Shown: positions 1 to 9,305, counted from the stretch's first letter. The stretch: 64,000 nt of DNA from DATLGB01 sp037724045 (GCA_037724045.1 JBBJOW010000003.1:49706-113705); one strand, 5' to 3'. The notes: generated from the sequence alone by a model not told the origin. Numbers and translations are program-made.

Positions 1-1190
1 GCGATGCCGCCAGTGGTGCGCACGAGATTGTGGCGGGCCTGGAAGTCCGACCGCAGGTCGTACTTGAGCAGCTCGATGTTGGCGACCCGGCCGTCGCGGT
101 CGAGGTCCTTGGCCATCGACCGGACGGCGTTTGCGTTCTCGTCGCGCGCGAGCAGGTAGACGGCATCGACGTTGTCCTTATAGACGTAGCGCTTCGCAGC
201 CTTGCGGTAGGGGCTGGTGCCGTGCTTCTCCAGCCGCTGACGCTGCGCGACAAAGACGATGGCGACCTTGAGGTAGCGCCCTTTTGAAGAGCAGGTTCTC
301 GGTCTCCGACCCGTGCTCGCGGATCGCAAGCTTGTGCAGCGAGTCCACCAAGCCTTCGGCCTCGTGGAGGATGGCCTTCGTCGGACGTCCCGGATGCACC
401 TTGTCGGCGAGGCGCTTCAGCTCGACCAACAGAATACGGGTCAACCAGCCGTGGACGTCCACCTCGTCCATGTGCTCCAGCCTCGAGCGCAGGTCGCTCG
501 AGGCGGACGCCGCCGGGTCAAGGTGGTTGTCGAAGAGCACCTTGAGCGCGTCGCCGCCGCCGATCTCGCACAGGAGGCCCTTCGCCATCGTCAGGTCCGC
601 CGCGCGCATCGTCTCCGGCTCGACGTAGCGGCGGGCACGAGGCGCCACCGCTCGCGGCAAGTAGGCCAGCACGGCGTTCGTGACGTTCTCGGCCTGGTTG
701 CGCGACGGCTGCATGAAGACGACGACCTCGCCGCGGTTCAGCCGCGCCTCGGCCTTTTCGCCGTCCGCCCACTCGATGCGCAGGTCTCCTGCGGGCCAGC
801 GGCTGCAGCTGAGCGACGCGACGCGGTGGCGTGGCCAGTAGCTCGTCGCTGACGAGGCTCGGGCGGAAGAGGCACGCCACGCTCTCCTCGTCGAGCCTGC
901 GCTCGAGCGGCGGCAGGTACATGTACGGGTGGATGGAGTCTCGGCTGCGCAGGAGTTTCTCGTTCTCGGCGACCGCGCTCGTCTGCTCGACGACGAGCCG
1001 GGCGGAAGCACTGGGACGAGCACGCGGTAGGGGTGCGCTGATCCGCCGCTCTGCTGGTCGGCCATGTCGCATGTCGGCGTGATCAGCAGGCCGTAGCCGA
1101 ACGCGACCTCGCCGACGAAGTGCTTGCCAGCGATCGGATCCTCTTCACCTGTGTCGGCAGGCCGGTGTTCGACGAGGCGTTCGGGCGAGA
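1..1190 (-). pseudogene. Frameshifted hypothetical gene, running off the left edge
   Basis: Protein-like sequence on the minus strand moves through three frames. About 1005-1190 carries a Gly-Leu-Leu-Ile-Thr-Pro-Thr-Cys-Asp segment; about 800-1005 continues with LVVEQTSAVAENEKLL and YMYLPPLERRLDEE; about 287-800 carries a charged region with MRAADLTMAKGLLCEIGGG; and 1-285 continues with YLKVAIVFVAQRQRLEKHG. Each junction costs one frame change; the last is beside a T4 run at 283-286. The 3' end lies outside the window and the 5' end is not defined. I do not recognise the family. It is either a decayed accessory gene or a region with sequence errors; decay is favoured because the core genes of the window are intact. 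Confidence 0.45.
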
Positions 1191-1203
1191 TCCGGGATCG
1201 CGA

Positions 1204-1488
1204 GCTTACAGCTGGTACCCGTGCGACGCCTGGACGGCGGCCGTCGGGACGATCATCGAGGCCCAGAACCGGGACATGGATGCGTGCGCTCTGGTGATTC
1301 ACCAGTTCCGGCCCGCCGCGCCGATCCCCGATGACAAGCGTGATTGGCTGGCGGTGCTGGCGGCCAACCAGGCGCAAGTCGAGGAGTTCGCTGCGGCCGT
1401 GCACGCCGCCGGTTCGGTGTCGTTCGAGACCGGGTTCGTCAGACCCGGCACGCGACTGCACGTCGTCACGGTCGACACCACCTTCTGA
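1204..1488 (+). pseudogene. C-terminal fragment of an unknown protein
   Basis: The last ~95 codons of a plus-strand open frame read like a genuine protein end: a segment with AAVGTIIEAQNRDMDACALVI, then FRPAAPIPDDKRDW, a helix, and a closing strand ending VTVDTTF. No credible start exists: the frame can begin at GTG 1120, but the first part lies antisense to the neighbouring broken gene and has unconvincing composition. The pattern (an alpha/beta end with a valine-rich strand) would suit a nuclease-like or transferase-like hypothetical protein, but I cannot name a family. Probably the surviving 3' end of a gene truncated by rearrangement. Confidence 0.35.
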
Positions 1489-1579
1489 ACCACCGCTCTC
1501 AGAGCCGAGGCCCAGCCGCCGCCGTCAAAGGCCGCCGCCGAGCGCCATGCCGTCCGCCGCGGTTGCCAGAGTCCGCGAC

Positions 1580-2926
1580 ATGGACGTGTCCCGCAACAGC
1601 CCGTGCTCGTGCGGCAGCGGTCGCAAGTTCAAGCGCTGCTGCCTCGACGCCGCCGCGAGCGGGCGAGCCGCGGCGCGGGCAGCCGACGCCGTCGCCGAGC
1701 GCATCCAGCGGTGGTCGCTGACCAAGTTCGAGCCGGAGCTCCGGGCCGCGCTGGAGGAGTTCGCCGGCCCGGGCCGGGCCCTGGACGAGGACGAGATCGA
1801 CCTGTTTGCGACGTGGTTTCACAGCGATCGCGAGCTGGCGTCGGGGGGCACCCCGGCGGAGCGCTATGCCTCGCGCCCGGAGCTTTCCGGCGCCGAACGC
1901 GGCGCGGCTGCGCGCATCGCCGCCGCCCGGCTCGCGCTCCTGCGCGTGATCGCGTGCGAGCCGGGGCGGTCGATGCTGCTCGAGGATGTCCAGGACGGCC
2001 GGCGCATCGCGGTCCGCAGTACGACGGTGTCGCGCGACGCCGTTCGCTGGGACCTCCTGCTCGGGCGGCCCCTGGAGGGCGACCCGGCCATCCTGTGGGG
2101 CGCGACGCGCATCATCGAGGCCAGCGAGGAGCCGGAGCTGCTGGCTGAGCTCGAGCGCCGCGGCGGCGGCCACCCGTCGCGTCTGAGCGGGGCTGACGCC
2201 CTCGGGCTGATCCGCTTCCTGCCGGTGGCCGTGGAGCCGAGCTTGTTCACGCTGGCGGGCGACCCAGTCGTAGAGGGGACGGGGACCTGGACGGTCGGCG
2301 ACGTCCACGGAGCCTGCCGCCGGCTGCGGGCGCTTGGCGGTCTGCGGCGAGGCGAGCCGCTAGCGATCGACATCACCGTCCGGCGCGAGACGCTGGTCGC
2401 CGACCGACCCGCGCTCCCGCGCGGGGCCGTCGTGATCGAGTGCGGGTCCGTCGATGGGGACGACGCCGACGTCATCCGGATCGCCGGGCTCTGGCTCGAG
2501 CGAGATCAACTGCGGGTGGAGGCGATGTCTGAGGCGTGGCTGGACGCCGCCATCGCGATCGTCGAGGAGGACTTCGGTGACATCGCCGCGTTCGCCCGGC
2601 GAGAGGTCGTTCCGATCGAGCAGCGGCTCGAACGGCACCGTTCAGCATCCGCGCCGGATCAAGCCGCCCCGCCGTCGGCATCGGAACGGCGGCTGATCGG
2701 CCGGTACATGACCGCCCGGATGCGCACTTGGGTCGACGAACCGCTGCCGCAACTGGACGGGTGCACGCCGCGGCAGGGCGCCGCGGGGCCCCAGCGCGCG
2801 GAGGTCGTGCGCCTCGTGCGCAACATCGAGAACGGCGCCGAGCGTGCCCGCCGCCGGGGCGAGCCGTTCGCCGACGTCGCGTGGCTGTGGGACGAACTGG
2901 GCCTCGCGGAGGCCAGCGCGGCCTGA
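1580..2926 (+). CDS. SEC-C motif (zinc-binding) protein, function unknown
   Basis: The protein opens with a SEC-C module at residues 4-18 (NSPCSCGSGRKFKRCC). This Cys-x-Cys-x8-Cys-Cys zinc site occurs at the ends of SecA and of many unrelated proteins, where it mediates protein or nucleic-acid contacts. The remaining ~430 residues are acidic/arginine-rich alpha/beta sequence with no motif I recognise. ATG 1580 places the SEC-C motif at the extreme N-terminus; an in-frame ATG at 1547 is possible. It stands alone in an accessory stretch between broken genes. The SEC-C call is firm; any cellular role is unknown. Confidence 0.7.
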   Translation: MDVSRNSPCSCGSGRKFKRCCLDAAASGRAAARAADAVAERIQRWSLTKFEPELRAALEEFAGPGRALDEDEIDLFATWFHSDRELASGGTPAERYASRPELSGAERGAAARIAAARLALLRVIACEPGRSMLLEDVQDGRRIAVRSTTVSRDAVRWDLLLGRPLEGDPAILWGATRIIEASEEPELLAELERRGGGHPSRLSGADALGLIRFLPVAVEPSLFTLAGDPVVEGTGTWTVGDVHGACRRLRALGGLRRGEPLAIDITVRRETLVADRPALPRGAVVIECGSVDGDDADVIRIAGLWLERDQLRVEAMSEAWLDAAIAIVEEDFGDIAAFARREVVPIEQRLERHRSASAPDQAAPPSASERRLIGRYMTARMRTWVDEPLPQLDGCTPRQGAAGPQRAEVVRLVRNIENGAERARRRGEPFADVAWLWDELGLAEASAA

Positions 2927-3260
2927 CTCAACGGCCCGCAGACGAGCGTCCCCGCAGTCGATGGTGACTCGCCGACGAAGGGTCGGCTGGTCGCCGAACG
3001 GGATCGCCTCGGAACCGGTCGCCGGTGAACTGTGTCGTCGACCAGGTTCGATCCAGTACTCGTGATCGTGCAGTCGGTGCTGGCCGGCTCCCATCCGGTG
3101 GGACGCGAGGTGCGCGACCCGACGGCTTCAGTCGAGTGCCCTGACCGCCTGACAGGGACGACCTCGTCCGACTCCTCCCCCGGCGGACGGTTTCTCGTGC
3201 ACGCCGAGGGTTTGGGCCACCTCTCGGTCGCGAGCTGGAAGCTGGACGTACACTGACGGC
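2927..3260. other. Intergenic, no gene recognised
   Basis: About 330 bases without a convincing coding frame on either strand; open frames exist but have arginine/serine-rich shadow composition. The only signal I see is TACACT at 3249-3254, a possible -10 box for the following small gene. Confidence 0.5.
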
Positions 3261-3497
3261 GTGGCTTCGACCGGGATCACCGACGCCGAACTGGAGCAGC
3301 TCGCAAAGGAGTTCGCCGAGCTCCGCGACGAAGCAATGGCGCGGGTCAACTACAGCCCGAATGAGCTGCATGAGTTGGCCGAGCGGCATCGGCGGCTGGC
3401 TAAGCTAAGCGACAGCGAGGGACAGCGCCGCGCGTTGATCGTCGCCGCCGAGCGCTACGAGCTCGAGGCTCAAAATCGCGCAGCGGTTCGGCCCTAG
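3261..3497 (+). CDS. Small helical hypothetical protein (78 aa)
   Basis: A 78-residue protein that is almost entirely charged alpha-helix (repeated ELEQLAKEF, ELAERHRRLAKL, AAERYELEAQ), with no cysteine or membrane segment, suggesting a small coiled-coil or helical-hairpin protein. GTG 3261 is preceded by TACACT at 3249-3254 with a 6-nt gap and no Shine-Dalgarno sequence, so the mRNA may be leaderless. Its end overlaps the convergent neighbour by 4 bp. Function unknown; the helical periodicity makes it a more convincing gene than its overlapping frames. Confidence 0.6.
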   Translation: MASTGITDAELEQLAKEFAELRDEAMARVNYSPNELHELAERHRRLAKLSDSEGQRRALIVAAERYELEAQNRAAVRP

Positions 3498-3859
3498 CCG
3501 CCGTCCAGCATCGCCTTCAGCTCTCGTGCGATTCGCTGCTGGCGGCGAAGCAGGTCTGTAAGAGCTGATTCGGCGTCCTGCACTGCTTGCTCGAGGGCGG
3601 CGACACCATCCGCGGATGCGAAAGTCCGGAGCCGCCGCTCGATCAATGCGTCTCGTGCCAGCGCGCGTGCCGGCACCGCGACTGCAGGTGCATCGGTGAA
3701 CACGATCGACGTGGATTCGTCGAGCAGCGGCTTGATCTCCGCGGGCGGCGCGTCGAGTTCCAGGGCAGCCCGATAGAGGTTGTAGATCGCGATATGGGCG
3801 TCGCCGATGACCTCGGTGATGGCTTCGATGCGACCAAGAGGATCGAGGTCATTCGCCAG
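3494..3859 (-). CDS. Helical hypothetical protein with probable CTG start
   Basis: Good coding sequence extends well upstream of the first GTG (3703): the in-frame N-terminal part reads LANDLDPLGRIEAITEVIG and continues through DAHIAIYNLYRAALELDAPP. The frame is closed by TGA at 3869-3871 and contains no ATG, GTG or TTG before 3703. CTG at 3857-3859 is preceded by GAGG with a 7-nt spacer, so I start there (121 aa). The C-terminal half is a long helix with RRQQRIARELKAML. Function unknown. The alternative is a frameshift joining the ATG at 3847 in another frame. Confidence 0.55.
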   Translation of the reverse strand: MANDLDPLGRIEAITEVIGDAHIAIYNLYRAALELDAPPAEIKPLLDESTSIVFTDAPAVAVPARALARDALIERRLRTFASADGVAALEQAVQDAESALTDLLRRQQRIARELKAMLDGG

Positions 3860-4071
3860 GGCTGAACCTCACGTGCCAGCGAATGGATCGTGACTGGGCG
3901 AACGCGCCAGTGACGACCTGAAGGTCGCGACGAAGGGAGCAGCGCCTCACCAAACGATCGTAACCCGCCACACGACGACAGGGCACCATTCGGCGCTGGC
4001 GAGGAAATCGACGGCTCCGCGGAACCGTCCCGAGAAAACCAAAACCCCGCAGATGCAGGGCCTTCAGGTGA

Positions 4072-4143
4072 TGGGCACGGCTGGTTTCGAACCAGCGACC
4101 TCTCGCGTGTGAAGCGAGCGCTCTCCCACTGAGCTACGCGCCC
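4072..4143 (-). tRNA. tRNA-Val (CAC anticodon)
   Basis: Full cloverleaf on the minus strand: acceptor GGGCGCG with CGTGCCC, D-arm GCTC...GAGC, anticodon stem CTCGC/GCGAG around the loop TTCACAC (anticodon CAC, reading GTG), and T-arm GCTGG-TTCGAAA-CCAGC. The 3' CCA is not encoded (the sequence after the discriminator A is TCA). 72 nt. Confidence 0.95.
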
Positions 4144-4207
4144 TGCGGAGCGGCATTCTAGGACGGGTCGGGTTCGCGCTCGGCCGCGGCTGGGCAGGCG
4201 TAGGGGC

Positions 4208-5221
4208 ATGAGCGATGCGCATCAGACCGGCAAGCCCCTCGTCGTCGCCGTGACTGGCCCGACGGGCACGTTCGGCTCCGGCCTCGTCCCGCTGCTGGAG
4301 TCAGACGAGCGGATCGCCAGCGTGGTCGGCATCGCGCGGCGCCCGTTCGACCCCGCCTCGCGCGGGTGGTCGAAGATGACCTACCGCCAGGGCGACGTAC
4401 GCGACCCTGACGCGCTCGAGCAGGCGTTCGCCGGCGCCGATGTGGTCGTCCACCTCGCGTTCATGATCACCGGCAACGCCCCGCGGGACACGATCCGCGA
4501 GATCAACGTGGAGGGGACGCTGAACACCTTCCGGGCGGCGGCCGCGGCGGGCGCGAAGCGCTTCGTCTACGCCTCCTCGGTCGCGGCCTATGGCTTCCAC
4601 GCCGACAACCCGGTCCCCATGGACGAGGAGTGGCCGACGCGCCCCGCCGCGAAGCTCTTCTACGCGCAGGAGAAGGCCGAGATCGAGCAGCTGCTGCACG
4701 AGGAGTCCGCTTCCCATCCCGCGCTCGAGCTCTACCTGCTGCGCCCGCCGATCGTGCTCGGGCCCAACGCCATGGGCGCGAAGCAGATCGTCCCGGAGCC
4801 GCTGGCGGCGGTGATGTCCGCTGTCAGCGGCGTCGTCGGCAAACTCCCGCGGCCGCCGATCCCGGTGCCCGCTCCAGACCTTCCTATGCAGTTCATCCAC
4901 GAGGCGGACGTCGGCAGCGCGTTCCTGCAGTGCATCGTGGCTGCGGGCCCGCCCGGCGCGTACAACATCGCGGCTGACGACGTGATGACGGCCGCCGCCG
5001 TCGCCCGCGCGCTCGGCGTGGCCGCCGTCTCGTTCCCCGGTCGCGTCGTGCAGAAGGCGGCTCGCGCGGCCGCCGCCGTGCCGTTCCTCCCCCCGGCGGG
5101 CGAGTGGGTCGAGGCGCTCGCGCACCCGGCGATCATGGACACGTCCAAGGCGCGGCGCGAGCTCGGCTGGACGCCGCGCCACAGCGCCGCGGACGCGCTC
5201 CGCGCCACGGTCGGCAGCTAG
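4208..5221 (+). CDS. NAD(P)-dependent epimerase/dehydratase (extended SDR)
   Basis: Extended short-chain dehydrogenase of 337 aa. The N-terminal Rossmann nucleotide site TGPTGTFG is at residues 16-23, a DVRDP loop follows strand 3, and VVHLAFM corresponds to the adenine-binding region. The catalytic tyrosine/lysine pair appears as YAQEK near residue 155, after the conserved FVYASSVAAYG strand. Members act on sugar nucleotides, steroids or other alcohols; the substrate cannot be inferred. ATG 4208 is the first start after tRNA-Val. The 3' end overlaps the convergent P1 peptidase gene by 4 bp. Confidence 0.85.
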   Translation: MSDAHQTGKPLVVAVTGPTGTFGSGLVPLLESDERIASVVGIARRPFDPASRGWSKMTYRQGDVRDPDALEQAFAGADVVVHLAFMITGNAPRDTIREINVEGTLNTFRAAAAAGAKRFVYASSVAAYGFHADNPVPMDEEWPTRPAAKLFYAQEKAEIEQLLHEESASHPALELYLLRPPIVLGPNAMGAKQIVPEPLAAVMSAVSGVVGKLPRPPIPVPAPDLPMQFIHEADVGSAFLQCIVAAGPPGAYNIAADDVMTAAAVARALGVAAVSFPGRVVQKAARAAAAVPFLPPAGEWVEALAHPAIMDTSKARRELGWTPRHSAADALRATVGS

Positions 5222-6129
5222 CTGCGGATGGCGTCGCGGATCGCGGCGGAGGTCGCCTCGGCGGCCATCACGGAGACGGTGAGCAGGTCGGCCTCGACGG
5301 CGCCTCCCGCGAGGACGAAGGTCATGTCGCCGTCGAAGGCGGTCGAGGAAGGGGAGACCGCGCGCGTCAGACCGGCGGTGGCGGCGCGCGCTACGGAGAA
5401 CGCCTCGAGCTTGGAGAGGCGGGCGTCGGTGCACACGCAGGCGAGCGTGGTGTTGGCACGGTCGGGGCCGATGGGCGGCGTCACGCCCGCGGCGATCAGG
5501 TCGACCGAGCGCACGAACTCGCCGTCGCGGCGCGCGCCGGCGAGCACCGAGCCGTCGGTGTCCAGGACGTCGCCGATCGCGTTGACGACCGCCACGGCGA
5601 CCACGGTCGCGTCGCCGGCTCGCAGCGACGCCGCGCCGACGCCGCCGCGCGACCAGGCGTCCGGCCCGAGCAGCTTGCCGACCGTGGCGCCGGTTCCCGC
5701 ACCGACTGCGCCCCGCGCCACGACGTCCGAGGCCGCCTCGCACGCTGCGCGTCCGCAAGCGGCGTCGGGACGAGCCGACGCCGAGCCGGCCATGAGGTCG
5801 TACACCACCGCGGCCGAGACGAGCGGCACGCGCCCCGCTGGCGTCGGATGACCGCGGTCAGCGTCCGACAACCACGCCGCGACCCCGTCCGCCGCCGCCA
5901 GCCCGAAGGCGCTCCCACCGGTCAGCAGCACCGCCTGCGGCCCCGCCGTCCCCGTCCAGGGCGACAGCAGGTCGGACTCACGCGTGCCCGGCCCACCGCC
6001 GCGCACCTCGCCCGAGCCGACCGCTCCCGGCGGCGCGAGCAGCACCGTGCACCCGGTCATTCCGACCGGGTCCGTCCAGTGCCCGCACGTGAAGCCGTCG
6101 GGAAGCGAGACCGTGGTCATGGCCCGCAT
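5218..6129 (-). CDS. P1-family (S58, DmpA-like) aminopeptidase/esterase
   Basis: About 300 aa with the P1/DmpA layout: N-terminal TVLLAPPGAVGSGEVRGG, the glycine-rich LLTGGSAFGLAAADGVAAWL, GAVGAGTGATVGK, and the self-cleavage/nucleophile region PDRANTTLACV near residue 230. There Thr in NTT would become the N-terminal nucleophile of the beta chain after autoproteolysis. Family members (S58) release N-terminal amino acids or cleave beta-peptides. ATG 6129 and ATG 6120 (MTTVSLPDG) are both possible; the latter fits homologue lengths as well. Monocistronic, convergent with the SDR gene. Confidence 0.87.
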   Translation of the reverse strand: MRAMTTVSLPDGFTCGHWTDPVGMTGCTVLLAPPGAVGSGEVRGGGPGTRESDLLSPWTGTAGPQAVLLTGGSAFGLAAADGVAAWLSDADRGHPTPAGRVPLVSAAVVYDLMAGSASARPDAACGRAACEAASDVVARGAVGAGTGATVGKLLGPDAWSRGGVGAASLRAGDATVVAVAVVNAIGDVLDTDGSVLAGARRDGEFVRSVDLIAAGVTPPIGPDRANTTLACVCTDARLSKLEAFSVARAATAGLTRAVSPSSTAFDGDMTFVLAGGAVEADLLTVSVMAAEATSAAIRDAIRS

Positions 6130-6146
6130 CCTCTAGCATCACCGAC

Positions 6147-6419
6147 GGACCGTGCTAGGCGGGGACGTAGCGGAGCCCTGAACCCGCAATCCGCTCTAGC
6201 GGGGCCGAATTCCCTCTCGAGGGACTCGGGCCCTCCGGGTCAGCGCGCCGCATACGGTGTCGAAGGCCGGGTCCCGTGCGGTGTCGACCCGTGAACCAGG
6301 TCAGGTCCGGAAGGAAGCAGCCTTAAGCGGTCATCGGCAGGCGCATCGGGGTAGCCCGACTGGAGCCGAAGTGCGGTGTTAGCGCCGGAGAACCCATCTC
6401 GAAGGAGGGTGCACGGTCC
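6147..6419 (+). ncRNA. ffs: Signal recognition particle RNA (bacterial large form)
   Basis: The universally conserved SRP core is present at about 6301-6338: CAGGTCAGGTCCGGAAGGA followed by AGCAGCCTTAA. The 5' part (GGCGGGGACGTAGCGG ... CAATCCGCTCTAGCGGGG) matches the Alu-domain region of large bacterial SRP RNAs. GGACCGTGC at 6147-6155 pairs perfectly with GCACGGTCC at 6411-6419, closing a 273-nt molecule, the expected length. It lies 30 bp upstream of dnaX, a frequent actinobacterial arrangement. It forms the SRP with Ffh for co-translational membrane targeting. Confidence 0.95.
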
Positions 6420-6448
6420 GTTTTCGCGCGTAGACTCACACCCACCTG

Positions 6449-8113
6449 ATGGCCTCGCTGTACCGCCGCCACCGCCCGCGCACCTTCGCCGACGTGGTCG
6501 GCCAAGAGCACGTGGTCCGCACGCTCTCAAACGCCATCGAGCAGGACAAGGTCCACCACGCGTACCTGTTCGTCGGCTCGCGCGGGACGGGCAAGACGAG
6601 CATGGCGAAGATCCTCGCCGCGAGCCTGAACTGCGTGCACGGCCCGACGACCACGCCGGACGGCACGTGCGAGTCCTGCCGGGCCATCGCGACGGCGACC
6701 TCCCTGGACGTCATCGAGATGGACGCAGCGTCCAACAACTCGGTCGACGACATCCGCGACCTGCGCGAGCGCGTCGCCTACGCGCCCGTCGCCGGCAGCC
6801 ACAAGGTCTACATCCTCGACGAGGCGCACATGCTCTCGACGCAGGCGTGGAACGCGTTTTTGAAGACGCTTGAGGAACCGCCGCCGCACACGATCTTCGT
6901 CCTCGCGACCACGGAGGCGCAGAAGGTGCTGCCGACGGTGGTCGACCGCTGCCACCGCTTCGACTTCAACCGCCCGACGATCGTGCAGATCGCCGAGGTG
7001 CTCAAGCGCGTCGCCGCCCTGGAAGGCATCTCGGCGCCTGACGAGGCACTCGCGCTGATGGCCCGCAGCGCGACCGGCTCCTTCCGCGACGCGCTCGGCA
7101 CCCTCGAGCAGCTCGTCGCCTACTCGGGCATGACCGTGACCCTCGAGGACGTGCTCGCGGTCCTCGGGGCCGCCGACGCCGATCTGCTCTTCGGGACCGT
7201 CGACGCCGTCGCGAGCGCCAACGCCGCGGACGCGCTGCGGGCAGCCGCCCGCCTCGCCGAATCCGGCCGCGACGTCAGCCGCTTCTTCGCCGACCTGGAA
7301 GCGCATCTGCGCGGCCTGATGATCGTGCAGACACTCGGCGGCGAGGTGCCGCCGGAGCTGAGGATGACCACGGAGGCAGACGCGCGGCTGCAGGACCAGG
7401 CCCGCCGGACGCCTCCCGCCACGGTCACCCACCTGCTCGACCTGCTCGCGGGCGGCCTGCGCGCGATGAAGGACGGCGCCGACGCACGCACCCAGCTCGA
7501 GCTCGCGCTCGTCAAGGCCGCGGATCCGGCTCGCGACGCGAGCCAGAAGGCGCTGCTCTCGCGCTTGGAGCGCCTCGAGCGCGGCATCGCGCCGGCGACC
7601 GCGCCGCCCACCGCTGTCCGTGCGCCCGAGCAGCCCGCGACGGCGGCCGGCCAGATCCTCGCCAAGCCGGCGCCCGTCACCGTGGTCCCCGCACCGGTGG
7701 AGATGCCGCCCGCGGTCACCGAGCCCGTCGTCGCCGTCGCCGTCGCTGTCGCCCCGGTCGAGGAGCTGCGCGAGCTCTGGCCTGCAGTGCTCAAGCAGCT
7801 CGAGGGCGGCCTCGGCGACATGCTCGGCGGGACGGTCCCGCTCGCTGTCGACGAGGAGAAGCTCACCGTCGCGTTCTCGTCGGGCGCGATGGTGCTGTTC
7901 AAGCATGCTGACAAGCCCGCCAACCGGGAGGCGGTCGCGGCCGCCGTCCGCGAGGTCACCGGCCGTGCCCTGCGCATCAAGTACGAGCTGCGCTCCGACG
8001 AGGAGCTCGAGCTGGACGACGACCTCGCAGACGAGGCCGGGATGTCCGACCACGAGCTCGTCGACCGGATGATGCAGGAGTTCGACGCCATCGAGGAGGA
8101 CCCGAACCCATGA
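6449..8113 (+). CDS. dnaX: DNA polymerase III subunit gamma/tau
   Basis: Clamp-loader ATPase of 554 aa. It starts with the diagnostic LYRRHRPRTFADVVGQEHV; Walker A GSRGTGKTS is at about residues 44-52, a zinc module CVHG...CESC follows, Walker B is ILDEAHMLS, and the sensor-1 region is FVLATTEAQKVLPT. The C-terminal third (after residue ~390) is a Pro/Ala/Val-rich linker and then a tau-like domain ending in an acidic tail. ATG 6449 has TAGACT 12 nt upstream and no Shine-Dalgarno sequence. It overlaps ybaB by 4 bp (ATGA), so dnaX-ybaB-recR are probably one operon for replication and repair. Confidence 0.97.
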   Translation: MASLYRRHRPRTFADVVGQEHVVRTLSNAIEQDKVHHAYLFVGSRGTGKTSMAKILAASLNCVHGPTTTPDGTCESCRAIATATSLDVIEMDAASNNSVDDIRDLRERVAYAPVAGSHKVYILDEAHMLSTQAWNAFLKTLEEPPPHTIFVLATTEAQKVLPTVVDRCHRFDFNRPTIVQIAEVLKRVAALEGISAPDEALALMARSATGSFRDALGTLEQLVAYSGMTVTLEDVLAVLGAADADLLFGTVDAVASANAADALRAAARLAESGRDVSRFFADLEAHLRGLMIVQTLGGEVPPELRMTTEADARLQDQARRTPPATVTHLLDLLAGGLRAMKDGADARTQLELALVKAADPARDASQKALLSRLERLERGIAPATAPPTAVRAPEQPATAAGQILAKPAPVTVVPAPVEMPPAVTEPVVAVAVAVAPVEELRELWPAVLKQLEGGLGDMLGGTVPLAVDEEKLTVAFSSGAMVLFKHADKPANREAVAAAVREVTGRALRIKYELRSDEELELDDDLADEAGMSDHELVDRMMQEFDAIEEDPNP

Positions 8114-8544
8114 ACGTCCCGCCCAACCTCCAGAACATGCTCGCCCAGGCGCAGAAGCTTCAGGAGGACATGGCCGCCGCCCAGGAGAAGCTCGCCGAGG
8201 AGAAGGTCGAGGCCTCGTCCGGCGGCGGCATGGTCAAGGTCGTCGCCACCGGCGAGGGGCGCATCGAGACGCTCACCATCGACCCCGACGCGGTCGATCC
8301 CGAGGACGTCGAGATGCTGTCGGACATGGTGCTCGCCGCCGTCAACGAGGCGCTGCGCCAGGCCGACGAGCTGCGCGAGAAGGCGATGGGGGACACCGCC
8401 GGCTTCGACCCGATGGAGGCGCTGTCGGGGCTCGGCCTCGGCGGCGGACCGGGTGGCGCGGGTGCGCTTCCGGGCGGCATGCCCCCCGGGGCCGGTGGGG
8501 GCAACCGCGCCGCCCGCCGCGCGGGCGCCAAGAAGAAGAAGTAG
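8110..8544 (+). CDS. ybaB: YbaB/EbfC family nucleoid-associated protein
   Basis: A 144-aa YbaB/EbfC DNA-binding protein: the N-terminal QNMLAQAQKLQEDMAAAQEKL helix, then VEASSGGGMVKVVATGEGRIETL, the hallmark beta-hairpin, and a second helix with MVLAAVNEALRQADEL. The C-terminal extension is Gly/Pro-rich and ends in a lysine cluster (AGAKKKK), longer than E. coli YbaB and common in actinobacteria. Dimers bind DNA as a tweezer-like nucleoid protein. Its start overlaps the dnaX stop, and its TAG is followed immediately by recR's GTG, so the three genes are translationally coupled. Confidence 0.95.
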   Translation: MNVPPNLQNMLAQAQKLQEDMAAAQEKLAEEKVEASSGGGMVKVVATGEGRIETLTIDPDAVDPEDVEMLSDMVLAAVNEALRQADELREKAMGDTAGFDPMEALSGLGLGGGPGGAGALPGGMPPGAGGGNRAARRAGAKKKK

Positions 8545-9153
8545 GTGTACCCACCGTCGATCCAGCGGCTGGTCACAGAGCTGTCCAAGCTGCCGGGCAT
8601 CGGCGGGCGCACCGCGCAGCGGCTCGCGTTCCACCTGCTGCGGGCCAACCCGGAGGACGCGCTCGGTCTCTCCGACGCGATCCGCGAGGTCAAGGAGCGC
8701 ATCGGCCTCTGCGAGACGTGCTTCAACCTCGCCGAGGGTCCGCAGTGCACGATCTGCGCGGACGCCCGCCGCGATCTGCACCTGATCTGCGTAGTCGAGG
8801 AGCCGGGCGACGTGATCCCGATCGAGCGCACGAGCGAGTATCGCGGCCGCTACCACGTCCTCGGCGGCGCGCTGTCCCCGATCGACGGCGTCGAGCCCGA
8901 GGACCTGAAGATCGCCGAGCTGATTCGCCGCGTTACCCACGCGGCCGAGGAGCCGATCACCGAGGTCGTCCTCGCCACCAACCCCACCACCACCGGTGAG
9001 GCGACCGCGCTCTACATCGCCGACGTGCTGCGCGTCCAGGCGCCCGAGACGACGGTGACCCGGCTCGCGTCCGGCCTGCCCGTCGGATCCGACCTCGAGT
9101 ACGCCGACGAGGTCACCCTCGGCAAGGCGCTCGCCGGCCGCCGCACGCTCTGA
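8545..9153 (+). CDS. recR: Recombination mediator RecR
   Basis: RecR of 202 aa, the usual length. An N-terminal helix-hairpin-helix (LSKLPGIGGRTAQRLAFHLL) binds DNA, followed by the C4 zinc motif CETCFNLAEGPQCTIC at about residues 55-70. The Toprim domain has LICVVEEPGDVIPIERT and the conserved YHVLGGALSPIDGVEP, and near the end VVLATNPTTTGEATALYI. It acts with RecO/RecF to load RecA at gaps. GTG 8545 directly follows the ybaB stop codon with no spacer, an extreme coupled arrangement. Confidence 0.97.
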   Translation: MYPPSIQRLVTELSKLPGIGGRTAQRLAFHLLRANPEDALGLSDAIREVKERIGLCETCFNLAEGPQCTICADARRDLHLICVVEEPGDVIPIERTSEYRGRYHVLGGALSPIDGVEPEDLKIAELIRRVTHAAEEPITEVVLATNPTTTGEATALYIADVLRVQAPETTVTRLASGLPVGSDLEYADEVTLGKALAGRRTL

Positions 9154-9305
9154 CGCGCCCGTCGATCACCGCCTGACGCCACCCGTCGAGCGCTCGCGTA
9201 CTGGCCGTACGCCACGCGCTGCCGCGCGAACGTCAGCCGGCGCCGACGAACGCCTCAGAGCGCGCGGGACGTGCCGTACGGCGGCCGGTGGTCTGAGCGC
9301 GTGGC

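Noticed and set aside
3050..3120. Stem-loop sequence suggestive of a tRNA between the SEC-C gene and the small helical gene
   Set aside because: No T-arm TTCGA-type sequence and no cloverleaf can be drawn.
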